Shown here piece after piece: positions 48,642 through 59,923 of a DNA stretch of 64,000 nt; the stretch's first letter is position 1, and each line of letters begins with the position of its first letter. This stretch comes from Apiospora phragmitis (lineage: Eukaryota; Ascomycota; Sordariomycetes; Amphisphaeriales; Apiosporaceae): assembly GCA_038363925.1 (NCBI GenBank), contig JAQQWL010000009.1:2728001-2792000 (forward strand), given 5' to 3'. A model generated the notes under the pieces. The model saw nothing but the letters and a program-made list of their open reading frames with translations, ran no database searches and had not been told where the DNA came from. The translations under genes were made by a program, and so were the position numbers.

Positions 48642-49861
48642 GAGAAACGTCCCTTCTCACGTCTTTATTACTATCGGCATGTTACATAATTTGACGACGC
48701 ATACGGCCTTCTGATTTCTCGACCTCGATTGCACTTGTTCTTGCCGAGCTCTTGATACCCCTTTTCATCCCCGATGCTTCCCTTTACAGTGTTGTTTGGT
48801 GATGTACAACCACTACAGCATGTTACGAAGTGCGACGATATTATTGTTAATCCAGCCGTCCTCATTGCCGGGCAATAGTCCCAAATTGTTGGCAGTGTCT
48901 CCGTACCTCACAAAAAAAAGCCTTCACAAACTGTGTAAGGGTAAGGTACGGTGATCTGGGTCTTTGTGCTATTTGGCCAGAGCTAGGTGGGGGCAGCTCA
49001 TTTCTTTATTTATAAAATAGACGACGGATGGAGTCGCGAGTCGTTGGCTTTGGTCGGTTTGCTTTTCTACTAGCGTTGTTGGCGACAGAAGGAATGGCGG
49101 GAACAAGAGTGGTCCCCCCCAAGTATGATAGGGCCTCGGTAATACTCTGTCCATGACAGAGGCAGGGCTACTATATTTGTATGCTCTCTGTCCTTGCGCT
49201 CTTCGCTCACTTTGGACTCTTTTCGGCTCATCCACGAGCTGTTCGAGGACTTGAGTCGCGAAATTTGAAGGCCGAATGGAACGACGCCGGACCAATCCAC
49301 AGCAAGCATGGTTTCTCTGTTGGTTGTGTGAGCGTCAAGATTGGATGAGGTCATGTTCACACTTGTATGATAAACAGCATAGGTTTAGCTGTATATATTT
49401 TGGAATTGACTGTCTTGAAGGTCATTTTGCCAAGCTCTTCAGGACATGTTATGCCGTGCACGTCGATCGCCCGTCAGCTATGTAGCTTGATCAAGTCATC
49501 TCCATGGCAACGAACAGCCGAGAAACTTGACATTCTCCATCTCGAATATTGCATCCTACGTAGGCAGTTAGTGCCTAAGGTACAGCAGACAGTATAGTTA
49601 GTGGAGTTCAACGTGGTCAGGAGTCGGTTTTGGTGTGGGGCATCCAGTATTATCGATGAAGCGATAAGATAAGCACGAGCCATAGCTTAAAATTTTCTAA
49701 AGGTTTGGGCTGGTTGCTGGCTGCAGGTCGAAGCCGCTAGGGAAAAAAGTTCGAGACGAGAAAGTCGCCTGGAGGTTTTGCATGCTCCTTAAATTAGGAG
49801 TCAGCTTCTCTCGTTCTCTACAAAGACCGCCTCGGGTCCCGATCGAAGCAGCAACCTCAGG
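48642..49861. other. intergenic
   Basis: SPA2 3' flank and UTP4 promoter. No gene recognised. Confidence 0.5.
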
Positions 49862-52718
49862 ATGGATATTCACCGTTGCCGCTTTGTGCCTTACCCAACA
49901 AGCGCAATTAATGCCGTCGCCTTCTCTTGCTCCCAGTTGACCGGCAGGAGAAATCCCAACCTGGTCCGCCTCGCGATTGGACGCGCCAACGGTGACATTG
50001 AGATATGGGTAGATATCTAATACCCACCCCGGTCACGTAGCTATTACGGCTGACTGACAATTGAGAAAAGAACCCTCTAGGCGGACAGTGGCACCAGGAA
50101 AGCATTCTCCATGGCGGTAAAGACCGTAGCATCGACGGCTTGGTCTGGGTGACGGAACCCGATCGATTACTCTCCGATGGACGGCGAATTCAGGGTAGGC
50201 TCCGGCTGTTCAGCATCGGCTACACGAGTACTGTTACCGAGTGGGACTTGGAGAAGAGAAGGCCTAAGAAGCAAGCGACTGGTACGCATGGAGACATATG
50301 GTGTCTTGGTGTTCAGCCATTGGAAGACTCTGCCAAATCCACCAAGACGGCAAAGGGCGGGAGCAGCGCACCCAAGACCCAGAAGCTCGTCGCTGGCACC
50401 ATCGATGGCAGCCTTGTACTCTACTCGATCGAGGATGGCGATTTGCGATTCGACCGTGTTCTTGTCCACTCGACCTCGAAGAAGACCCGATTCGTCAGTA
50501 TCTGCTTCCAGAAGCGCAACATTGTCGTCGTTGGCTGCTCCGACAGCTCCATCCGCATTTACGACATACGCTCTGGGCATCTCCTACGCCGCATGACCTT
50601 GGGTTCGGACCTTGCTGGAGGCGCCAAGGAGATCATCGTGTGGTGTGTCAAGTGCCTGCCAAACGAAGATATCGTCTCGGGTGATTCAACTGGCCAAGTT
50701 TGCATCTGGGACGGGAAGACCTACAGTCAAGCACAAAGGCTACAAAGTCATAAGCAGGACGTGCTGTCGTTAGCTGTCAGCGCTGACGGCTCGACCGTAT
50801 TAAGTGGTGGTATGGATAGGAGAACAGCCTTGCACCGGAAAACGTCTGGGACAAGCACAAGATGGGCAACTATTTGGCACAGGAGATACCATGGTCATGA
50901 TGTGAAAACCATGACCTCTTTTGAAAGCGAACAGGACGGCGTCAGCGTGATTGTCTCCGGAGGTTTGTGAACACCTATTCCACAATCCCCGAATCCTCAA
51001 CTAATGCTTCAACAGGCCCCGATGCGAATCCAGTCGTAATTCCCCTACGCGAAGCTGGGATGGAAAACCACCGAGCGCTTTCGCATCTGCCTCAAGCACC
51101 ACCTCTGATGAGCGCTCCCCGAGCACGAATGATGGCCAGCTGGTGGGATCGCAAGGTACACATATGGCGTCTACACAAGCCCCTGAAGGACATAGTCAAC
51201 GAGACTGGGGTCGATGCTGATGTCACGAAGAACCGCAAACTGCTAGCTCGTATCCTCATCAAGGGGGAAGCTAACATAACTTCTGCCTCCATTAGCAGTG
51301 ATGGCTCGCTGCTTGTGGTCTCGACCACGTCAGATATCAAGGCATTCCATCTTACAGCTATTTCCGACCCTACCATGGACGAGCTTAAGATTGCTAAGAT
51401 TGACGTGCCTCTTAGTGTTGCGGCGCTCGGCGCAGAACGCCTCAAGATCTCGCCAGACAACCAATGGATATGTGTCGTGCAAGAGTGCAACAGGGTATCC
51501 CTATTACGCGTCAGCACGGGATCCGAGCCCACTGACGTGCCCGTTATTGCTCACAAGGCAGTCAAACTTTATCGACTGAAGCGAGACATACCTAAGCACA
51601 TCGCTTTTGGTGGATTGGGAGAGTACGAGAGAAGCGTAACACAGATCGCTTTCTCGTCTGATGCTAAGATGTTAGCCGTTGCTGATGTGGCTGGTTACAT
51701 TGACACCTGGGTTGTTCGCGACCCTGGGTCCGTTTTGCAGAATGGTGTGAACGGCGACGCACAAGACGACGGCTCATCAAGCGAAAGCGACTCGGACGAT
51801 AGCGAAGATGAATCTGCTGGCACTGATCCTGCTCTCATGACCTGGACAAGGAACCCCAACGCTGCATTGCTCCCCAAGCTTCGCAATGCGCCAACCCTGC
51901 TATCCTTTTCGGACCACATCCCAAGTGGAAATACGGAGTCTACTGATGAACAGGATGACTATGTTCTGTTTGCTGCTACAGCCAAACCCCAGATTCTCTT
52001 TTTGCACCCGACGATTGGAGGTATCACACCTTGGTCGCGGCGCAACCCAACCAATCGACTGCCTATCGAGTTTCGGAACATACGGGATCTAATCAAGGGT
52101 GCTCTTTGGTCAGGGGATCGCATATGGATGTACGGAAACACCTTCGTTGCTATGCTGGACCTCTCCCAAGATGTTGCAGAAGACGCCCCTGATGAGGCAC
52201 CAGCTCTTGTTTTGCAAGATAATCAAATGGATCAATCCAAGAAGAGGAAACGTGGGCCCGACACCGGTGCCGGTAACAGGATGAAGAGGGGAGCTGCTGG
52301 TCCGACCAAAGTGGAACATTTCACGAATGGCAAGAGCGAGGCCCTCAGCCTTGAGCGCCGGGCGACTGACCCCATGGACACGGACGAGCAGAGCCAACCT
52401 GGCGATGACAGCGAGGAAGACGACTCTGATTCTGAGCCTCGTGGCGAATTGGCCCTGAAGCGCAAGGCAGAGCGCCAACAACAGAAAGCAGAACAAAGTG
52501 GTCAAAGCATAGGGTTCTGGCATACCCTGAAGTACCGTCCTATCATGGGCATCGTACCCCTCAGCGGCCCGGAAGACGAGGAGGAAGCCAACGGACTCGC
52601 AGTTACGTCGAAGGTCAATGGCCAAGCGAGGAAAACGTTAGAAGTGGCGCTCGTAGAGCGGCCGTTGTGGGAGGCCGATACGCCTGATCGATATCTAGGA
52701 GAAGGCGATTATGAATGA
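49862..52718 (+). CDS. UTP4: U3 snoRNP protein UTP4 (WD40)
   Basis: Subunit of the t-UTP/UTPA complex of the small-subunit processome; needed for rDNA transcription and 18S rRNA processing in the nucleolus. Three exons (49862-50008, 50071-50962, 51016-52718) encode 913 residues with no frameshift. MDIHRCRFVPYPTSAINAVA is the family N-terminus. WD repeats are visible as NGDIEIW, GSLVLYSIEDGD, DSSIRIYDIRSG, TGQVCIWDGK, SWWDRKVHIWRL and the beta-propeller blade around DVAGYIDTWVVRD. An acidic Ser/Asp loop lies near 51775-51830, a basic KKRKRGP stretch near 52240 could be a nuclear/nucleolar signal, and FWHTLKYRPIMGIVPL and VERPL close the protein as in homologues. Full length and intact. Confidence 0.95.
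50009..50070 (+). other. UTP4 intron 1
   Basis: 62 bp, GTAGAT..GAAAAG, phase 0, within the first WD repeat (IEIW/NPLGG). Confidence 0.88.
50963..51015 (+). other. UTP4 intron 2
   Basis: 53 bp, GTTTGT..CAACAG, phase 1, restoring VSGGPDANPVVIPLRE. Confidence 0.9.
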
Positions 52719-54517
52719 GGCCCTGGAGGATTAGAGTTTCTTGTGCAAGACCACGTAGATATATACCAAAGAGTGTTCAAAAGCGAAGCTTGTTTCATTG
52801 GCTTATCTGACTTGTTGCTAAAGGGGATTAATTATTGAAGTATTATATGTCGGTTCCAGGTAAAACCCATGTCTAACTCCGGCACTTGTTGTCGTGGGAT
52901 ATTATGGCTTTTGGTCTATCTATTCTCTCAGGTGATATATATCAAGTCGTTCCGAGTCAAGATTGGTCGACATCTATTGTGGGAAGGGAGTGTTTGCTAA
53001 TAAACCTAGGCTTGGCCCCCATTTCATCCTCGCCCCTTCGGTGAGCGAGACCAGCTTCTTTCGAACCCGAGCCCAAGACAGGTCCCACCCCACGATTCTG
53101 TGACGAGGCTACCCGATAACATAGGTGGTCTGCTCGGGAATGCCACCAGGAAGAGTTGGTTCCACGACCTCTGTTTACTGGACAGAGGAGCAGCATAGGT
53201 GCAAATGATGACACTGTTGTTCCCGGCCGGCATTGACGAGTCGCTAAAGATGGGCTACGAAGACCACGACGTTATGTAATGCGAAGCCAACCCATTGGTA
53301 ATCCGCCGGGGGCGTCTGGTGGTATATATGCGCCTCTACCTTTGTGAAGCGGGGGGTGTATTCAGAGTTCCCAAGACGAGGTCGTTCAAATCTTCGGGGC
53401 AATGTTGTATCCCTACTCTATTTTATTGCGCAATAAATGGCATATCCGGAACCTGCACGTACACCCAATTTATCAGATTAGAGCCAGTGGTAGTGTATGG
53501 TAGATGCTTGCCATAAAAATCAACCAGCCACCCCTATTTTAAACCAAAAAGGGATGGCTAGCAAAAGGCCCCTGGGCGCCAACAATGACGAACCAATTTC
53601 AAAGATGGAGTTCTCGAATAGGGCCAGTACTCCAAACTGGCTTTTGCCCTGAGGTAAATCGAGACGAATTATGTGGTCACACTAATAATAACAAGTGCCA
53701 ACTCTCTAACATGTCGTTGTAACCGAGCTTGCCCGTCTCTTGGTACTTTGTAGTACAGAAGACAGCATCTTACGGGGCAATGTACTCCTATTCTTGAGTT
53801 TGAGAGTATTCTGTGACTGTTTACAATATCAGAAGAGACCCACGGTAGTCGTGGCCTAATTGAAAACGTTATGAGTGTCCCTTTAAGTCACCTTGTGTCA
53901 CACAAAGAGAATTGCATTCAATATTCCTCGAGATAATTGTCTCCACCAATGAGGCTCATCAACTCGGACACGGTGGTGTAAACCAGTGCAGCATGGTGGG
54001 TAGGTGCTGCTCTGGTACCAAGTATCACCTTGATCACCCTGGGGAATTCGTCGAACAAGTTAGTATGAATGAGTGCAAGCATGGTCTGGTAAACTAAAAT
54101 CACTATCAGGTGGTCGGAGTTAGGGGGATGGGTAATAGAAAAAGTGAGGCAGTGAAGAATATTAATATGCTGAATTATTATTGTGAACATGCACGAGTCA
54201 TTACATGATATGCCTCTGTATCTAGGTAGCAGGCACGTATGCGGTACTATGTACGATTTTTGAGTAACAACAAGCAACACCATCGCGTGGTGTATCATCA
54301 TGGGTACGAAGGGATGGGCAACGGTGAGGTGAGAGGCGGCAGCTTCTTTGCTCTACAGTAAGTGGCACAAACAACCATTCTTGAATACAGATACAAGCCA
54401 GCTCTCCAAGACAAGTACCTTACCAGAGGTAAGCAGTAATAAATAGCTAGATACAAGGTTGTTGCCTCAAGGAATTTCTGGCCGGATAGCCCCCTCATTA
54501 TATGCCATCTGGCTGTG
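52719..54517. other. intergenic, AT-richer
   Basis: UTP4 3' flank and non-coding DNA. No gene recognised. Confidence 0.5.
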
Positions 54518-54595
54518 GTCTCTGTAGTGCAGTGGTAGAATGGTCTCCTGGTCTCCTGGAGCGGACTTGAGGTAACAGGTTCGATGCTCAGAGAT
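54518..54595 (+). other. degenerate tRNA-like sequence (pseudo-tRNA or SINE head)
   Basis: GTCTCTG (54518-54524) can pair with CAGAGAT (54589-54595) as an acceptor stem. A perfect box-A match, TAGTGCAGTGG, lies at 54525-54535 and a good box B, GGTTCGATGC, at 54578-54587. The D stem, T stem and anticodon loop do not fold properly, and an internal TGGTCTCC direct duplication lies at 54541-54556. T-runs that could stop Pol III follow near 54653-54670. Probably a dead tRNA or the tRNA-derived head of a short retroelement. Confidence 0.5.
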
Positions 54596-56125
54596 GGCAG
54601 GAGAAGGTGCGGCCAGCTCTCCCGTTCGACACGATTCTCCAGAGGCGATCCTATTTTTGACTTTTCTTTTCTGTATTCATTAATCTGCTTTATTTTATGG
54701 GCTTCAAGACTCCCTATCTCCTGATATTGTTACGATGGTATTTTGTGGTGTCTATTCCAGGTTCACCTACTCCTCCTGGTGTTAGATCCTGAGCTACATG
54801 TGACAGCTGGGTGTTTAGGTGACAAAAAACAATTGCTTTACTACAAACGTTCCTGCTATTAGTAACAGCTTCAGGACTTAAGTACGCTTTCCCCCCCTAC
54901 ATGGTAATTGGAGAGATGTTCGCTTACCATATCGTTTTTACTAATCTACTGTGGCGCCTTTTTCTACATGTCACCCTTCGCAAATTACACGATCCGACAT
55001 ACGCCAGGTCTATGACACACTAGCTGTGAGGCGACTTGATTCTCTGTCAGGCAGTACACGAAGAATGACCCAAGGAGCTGAATGGCACACCTACTACCTA
55101 CAAATAACAGATTTGCTGATAGGGGTATATAAAAAGGGGTGTTCGTGGCAACCCTCCATTCTGGTTTAACGAACTCCATCCCACGATGTTTCATTAGTAT
55201 GCCACCTTATAGAGCCGCCGATACTCGTCATACCTCGCATCCTAATCCCTCAAGGTTTCGTAAACCTCGACCATAACCCCTCCAATCCCCGTCCTCATCC
55301 ATCCAACATCGGGCCGAATGCAGTTTATGATGGTTTCCATGGGCTATCCCAGTGGGTGCGGCACCGAGGACCCTTAGTCCTTCCGGATGATATCCACAAA
55401 CCATTCGTCCTCTTCCTGTCCAAGATCGCTACCGTTATCACTTCTTCTTCTTCCTCCAGGTTGGTGGTAGCGGACACGCGGTCCAACGCCTCGGCCCCGA
55501 GGGCGCATGCAGTACCTGTACCTCTGCGACAATCCCGGCTTCAAATGGGCCACGGTTTCGCCTCCTCCTGCTGTAGCTTTCGAAGCACTGCAAGCTGAGG
55601 CAATGGCCGTCTTGGTGTTTGGTGGTGAATCGCAGCAGGTGTCCACATGCCAAGCACCGGCACTTTCCAAGTCCAAGATGTTGTTGCTATGGCGCTGTCA
55701 CTCCTCTCTGACGCAGAAAGAAAAAGGGAGACATTTATCTACCTGAAGGCTCTGTTGCTCAGGAGCAACGGACAAGCGACACTCGTGTCCAGAGCTTTCT
55801 TGCAACCATCGCTCAATTCGGGATAATCAAGGTTCATGAACATTCCATCCAGCTGTGGACCCCAAGCCAGAAATGAGAAAACAGTTAAGAGCACGAACGA
55901 ACAGGTCAAACAAACAATAGCCCCTTTCTCCCTAAATCGAGCTTGTCATTCAACTCAGGGCGTACGGAGTAATGCTGCAGCCCAGCCTGAAGTCTGGTAC
56001 CTACCTCGTTAAGATGTAGTCTGATAGCGCATGTGCTGCTCTATCTTTGTTACTCCCAAAAAGAATATGCTTCTTCCTAAGAATCATGGCCAAGGTACTC
56101 CATAGGACCAGCAAAAAGACAATCA
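54596..56125. other. intergenic
   Basis: Frames at 55374-55676 (-) and 55507-55746 (+) overlap; neither carries a recognised motif. Confidence 0.4.
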
Positions 56126-56236
56126 CACCCGACGTGGGGGTCGAACCCACAGCCTTGGGATGGCCTTCTAGATCGCAGCTCCGGGGTGGGGCCGGTCACG
56201 TAAAAGTCCCACGCTCTGCCATTGAGCTAGCCGGGT
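56126..56236 (-). tRNA. tRNA-Lys (anticodon TTT) with intron
   Basis: On the minus strand the 5' acceptor ACCCGGC pairs with GTCGGGT, with discriminator G. TA at 8-9, D stem GCTC/GAGC, anticodon stem TGGGA/TCCCA with loop C-T-TTT-A..A, variable AGGCT, and T arm GTGGG-TTCGACC-CCCAC all fold. The intron (56162-56200, 39 nt) sits after position 37, the standard eukaryotic site, and is GC-rich enough to form a hairpin near the anticodon. Functional by appearance. Confidence 0.93.
56162..56200 (-). other. tRNA-Lys intron
   Basis: 39 nt between anticodon-loop positions 37 and 38, removed by the tRNA splicing endonuclease. Confidence 0.9.
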
Positions 56237-56814
56237 TGGCAACTTCGGCAGCTGCTGAGAGTAGCAGCTGATAACCGATAACCACTTATCGGTGTATACT
56301 CATTGTACCTGCTACCTTGGATCATCTTTTTCGATTTTCCAATGCTCGACCACTAGGGAGCTGCCTCGGCCTCAATAGTGAAGAATCAATAATCATAGCT
56401 GCCTCGATAAGGACTTGTTCAACTACAAGCAGGATACTTTCATATCAGGAAGGGGGCAATTCCACGCTTTCGTGGACCACACTGCGAATCCCTATACCTT
56501 CGGCGCCTATTGCCTTTAGCAAGGTGCATTACCCCTCGCATGCAGAACACGCTTTCAATCAGGAAGGTGCATTGCGTACAATTTGATGCGAAAATGTTGA
56601 TTTGACTGACCGTCGGTGGTAATGTCTTCTCTTCAAAGCTGGCAGACAACTGGCGAATAAGTTGAGACCTCGGCATAAGGAACTACATGTACACTGACAT
56701 AACATAACGGAAGTAGGACTTCCAACTTTCTACTGACCCAAAACCCTTCTTGAAGAGCCCATCATAAAAAATCCGAAGATTTTCTACGTCCGAACACTTT
56801 ATTATTCAAGCAAT
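56237..56814. other. intergenic
   Basis: tRNA 5' flank and region before the aldo/keto reductase copy. No gene recognised. Confidence 0.5.
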
Positions 56815-58004
56815 ATGGAGGCTAATCCACCGCGGTCGATGAAACCTGTTGCACTGTGTCTAATCGCTGGCTCGTTGAAAGCTGAACGGTGTTCAATCGC
56901 TGTCGGGCTGACAATCCCTCGCGTGATCCTTGGTCTTTGGCAACTTGCAGGAGGACATGACGCCGACATTGACATCTCCAAGGCGGCAGAAGCCATGAAA
57001 CCACTGTGCGCCGCATGCCCAGCTCCATAACGTCTACGAAGCTCATTGACACGTTCTTGCCAGGGTCGATGCGGGGCTGGATTGCTTCGATATGGCCGAC
57101 CACTACGGCGAAGCAGAAGCTGTTGTCGGCCAATTCAATGCGTCCTGGCCTGAGGCTTCACAGCGCCTGACAGCCTTCACCAAGTGGTGCCCGCCCGAGG
57201 ACGAAGAGAAATCGTACAAGAACGCCAGGGCAGCTGTCAACCGAGCACTTAGCCGGATGGACCAGAAGAGCATTGCACTCATGCAGTACCACATCTGGGA
57301 CTACGAGGATGACACATGCCTCTATAACCTGGCCCATCTTCAACCCCTTCAGCAGCTTGGCAGGATACAGAACATCGGCCTCACCCAACACCGACGCGGC
57401 GCACCTGAAGAAGTTCCTGGAAATGGACTTCCACATCGCCACAAACCAGGTATCCTGTTCCGTCATCGACCGCCGCTCCATCCAGGGAAATCTCGCCTCG
57501 GTATGAACCGAGTACGGAGTCGCCATCCTAGCATATGGAACTCTCTTGGGCGGTTTCCTGACGGAGAAATGGCTTGGCGTCGACGAGCCCCAGGACGTGG
57601 ACGCTCTGAATTGGAGCCTTCGCAAGTACTTGCGCTTCATCCACGCCGCTGGCGGCTGGGTGCCTTTCCAGCGCGTGCTGTCGTGCCTCGCTCACGTCGC
57701 CCAGAAACACGGCGTGTCCATCCCCGCAGTCGCGATCTGATGGGTACTCGACGTCCCCGTGGTGAGCGCCGTGATCGTGGGCTGCCGCCTTTCCAATGAC
57801 AGCTTCGACAAAGCCTTGCCCACCTTGGGGGCCTGGGTTTTCGTTCTCGACGATGCAGATAGAGAGGCGATTGCAGAAGCGCAGCGTGGCTTGACGGACA
57901 TACCAGGAGACTGTGGCGATGAGTACAGGCGCCCGCCATACCTCACCGCAACGGGCAATTTAAGCCATCATCTGAAGGGGACCAGGGCTGCAGGGGGTAA
58001 TTGA
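56815..58004 (+). pseudogene. aldo/keto reductase, disrupted
   Basis: NADPH-dependent aldo/keto reductase family fold. Readable parts: LTIPRVILGLWQLAGGH, a 58-bp intron (57006-57063, GTGCGC..CCAG) restoring KPLVDAGLDCFDMADHYGEA (the Asp and Tyr of the catalytic set lie in DMADHYG), SIALMQYHIWDYEDDTCLY, QLGRIQNIGLT, TNQVSCSVIDRR, YGVAILAYGTLLGGFLTEKW, and SAVIVGCRLSNDSFDKALPT. The tail CGDEYRRPPYLTATGNLSHHL resembles the end of a fungal subgroup. Damage: an extra C near 57393 (frame shift), TGA at 57504-57506 and TGA at 57738-57740, the last fitting CGA to TGA before WVLD. The two in-frame stops are not indel artefacts, so I call it a pseudogene. Confidence 0.75.
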
Positions 58005-58175
58005 ATATTGTAAGGTTGGGTTATGACCATGTTATGTGGCGGTACGACGCAGCCAGCGTTGTCGTCGAGACGATAGCCAACATCCTTACTGGACTCACCC
58101 ATCATTAGCCAGAGAGGCACAATCAGCTAGGAATGAAATTACCTTAACCACACTCATTCTATTGAATCTGAAGTT

Positions 58176-58480
58176 CTACGAAGTCTTGAGTTTGTTGCGT
58201 ATGAAGAACCGCCGTGACACATCCACAATGTCCACAGGGTTGCCCACATCAATGTCTCTGTACTCTGTATACTTGTTCCACTCCGTGTCGTCCTTCAACT
58301 GCTGTGGCAATTCCTTCTCAAACTGTATCTGCAGTTCCATACCCTCGTCATCACCAGTCGGCCCGTTGCGCGGAGGGTAGATGAGGATCGAGTGTCTGGT
58401 GATGGTGTCGAACAGGTGCCGGTAGGCCAGGGCTGGAACCCGAGGATTCCTGTTACTGATGGAGAAGTCGTTGCATCAGT
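58176..58480 (-). pseudogene. C-terminal fragment of an unassigned protein
   Basis: An open stretch of about 100 codons without its own start ends at TAG (58178-58176). Parts are [75 protein letters not shown] and RRFFIRNKLKTS. The codon pattern and balanced composition look coding. I do not recognise the family. The 5' part is missing; upstream on this strand the sequence is the PKS relic in opposite orientation. Confidence 0.4.
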
Positions 58481-59240
58481 GCTGTGTTAGTCCTGCGGAA
58501 TCCATGTTTGACAACATGTCACTGGCGCAGAAGGACCTCGCCGTTAAGGCCAAGATAGACTTGGCATGGAATCTACACCCTCTGCTGTCCAATGGCTCCG
58601 ACTTCATAGTCCTGCTGACATCCCCGGCTGGAATCATCGGCCAGATGGCGACGACCAACTATGTTGTGGCGGTTCTTCTTTCCAGGACGCTCTAGCTCGA
58701 TGCCGTGTCGAGCATGGAATGGAATCTGTGTCCCTCGAATCGGGTGGGTACGTGATATCGACCTCGTCGCCGAGTCAGCTGCTTCTCAGCCGCCAGGGTA
58801 TGATACAGACGACATGGGCGGGGGCGCTCTAGACAAGCTATCGCGACCCGGCGGCCCCACAAATGACTCCGGAGCACAGAACCAGGGCTGCAGATACCCA
58901 CCGACCGTCTCGCCTAAGGCTCAACATATCCGGCCCTTGTTCGCCGCCTTCTCCTGTGTTTCGGGCGAAACCATGGCCGATGCGGAGCAAGAGGTGGAAG
59001 CATCTTTGCAGCTCCGGACCGCCGCTGACTCGGGGGACAAGGCTCAGGTGGCCATCAAAGCGCTGGCCGTGGATATCTCGACAGCGGATTCGGAGCTTCT
59101 CCGAGCTGCTGTCAAGCTATTTTGTTGGCTCTCTTATGGCGGTAGAGCACTGCGACCGGAACACACGCGGCTTTGACGCCACGGTGGCTGTCTCTACATC
59201 CTGGGCAGAACACCCATCTTGAGCATGGCGGGGCCTCGCA
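58459..59240 (+). pseudogene. relic of a polyketide synthase, KR domain and carrier protein
   Basis: Pieces in three frames follow the end of a fungal highly reducing PKS. KR region: [53 protein letters not shown] (active Ser and Tyr still present), [34 protein letters not shown] linker, RPGGPTNDSGAQNQ, is followed by TMADAEQEVEASLQLRTA. An ACP with VGSLMAVE, where the usual DSL phosphopantetheine site reads GSL, ends near DATVAV and ILSMAGL. Stops and several shifts occur, and no KS, AT, DH or ER sequence is found upstream. Clearly dead. Confidence 0.75.
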
Positions 59241-59923
59241 GATATCAGAACGATGGCGAGCTGATCTGCATATTGTGTGTTGTCTTCTGATTGTAACGGG
59301 ACGGTCTTGTTGTAGGAGCAGGAGATATGCAGGAAGCCACCTGAAACATCAGCAACGCGATGCCGATGCCCGACAGTGTTAGTAACGAGATCAAGTAAGC
59401 CACGGCGATAAAAGACGTAGAAGTCATCGATTTCAGCGGAACGGCTGATAACGAAACGGAGCCGCTTCGCTCCACCTCCAGCGATCAAGAGCTGATAATC
59501 TCCAACAGCTGCGGTGGTGGGCCAATCGGCAGCAACTGTCGGCACCGAGGACGATCTGCATCTCCAACCTTTAACCTAATAGGGTACCCCAGACTCTCCC
59601 AGGTGGGGCGCAACCGCCGTCCACCTCACCTTGTCAGGAAAGTCGTCCTGACGTCCCCATGAATAACGGCTGGCATATATCACATTGTCGTCCGTGGTTT
59701 TCTGCGTGGTTTGGGGGGTAAAACACACCATGAAGATGGCGAGAGATCACCAAGAAATAAGCTGGACCACGCACCGTACTGAAAAGTAGGTGAGACATCT
59801 TTACAAAGAAATCCCCCTACATAAGCGTCTGGGCAACACCAAGTTGGAGCCGGTGGGCTATTCATCATCTCGAACTTCTACACCATCTTCCTCTTGGTAG
59901 GCCTCATCCCGTTGTCCGCGACA
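59241..59923. other. intergenic
   Basis: Between the PKS relic and the permease. No gene recognised. Confidence 0.5.

Noticed and set aside
54518..54595. Functional tRNA gene
   Set aside because: Acceptor ends pair, but the D stem, T stem and anticodon loop fail; no usable anticodon.
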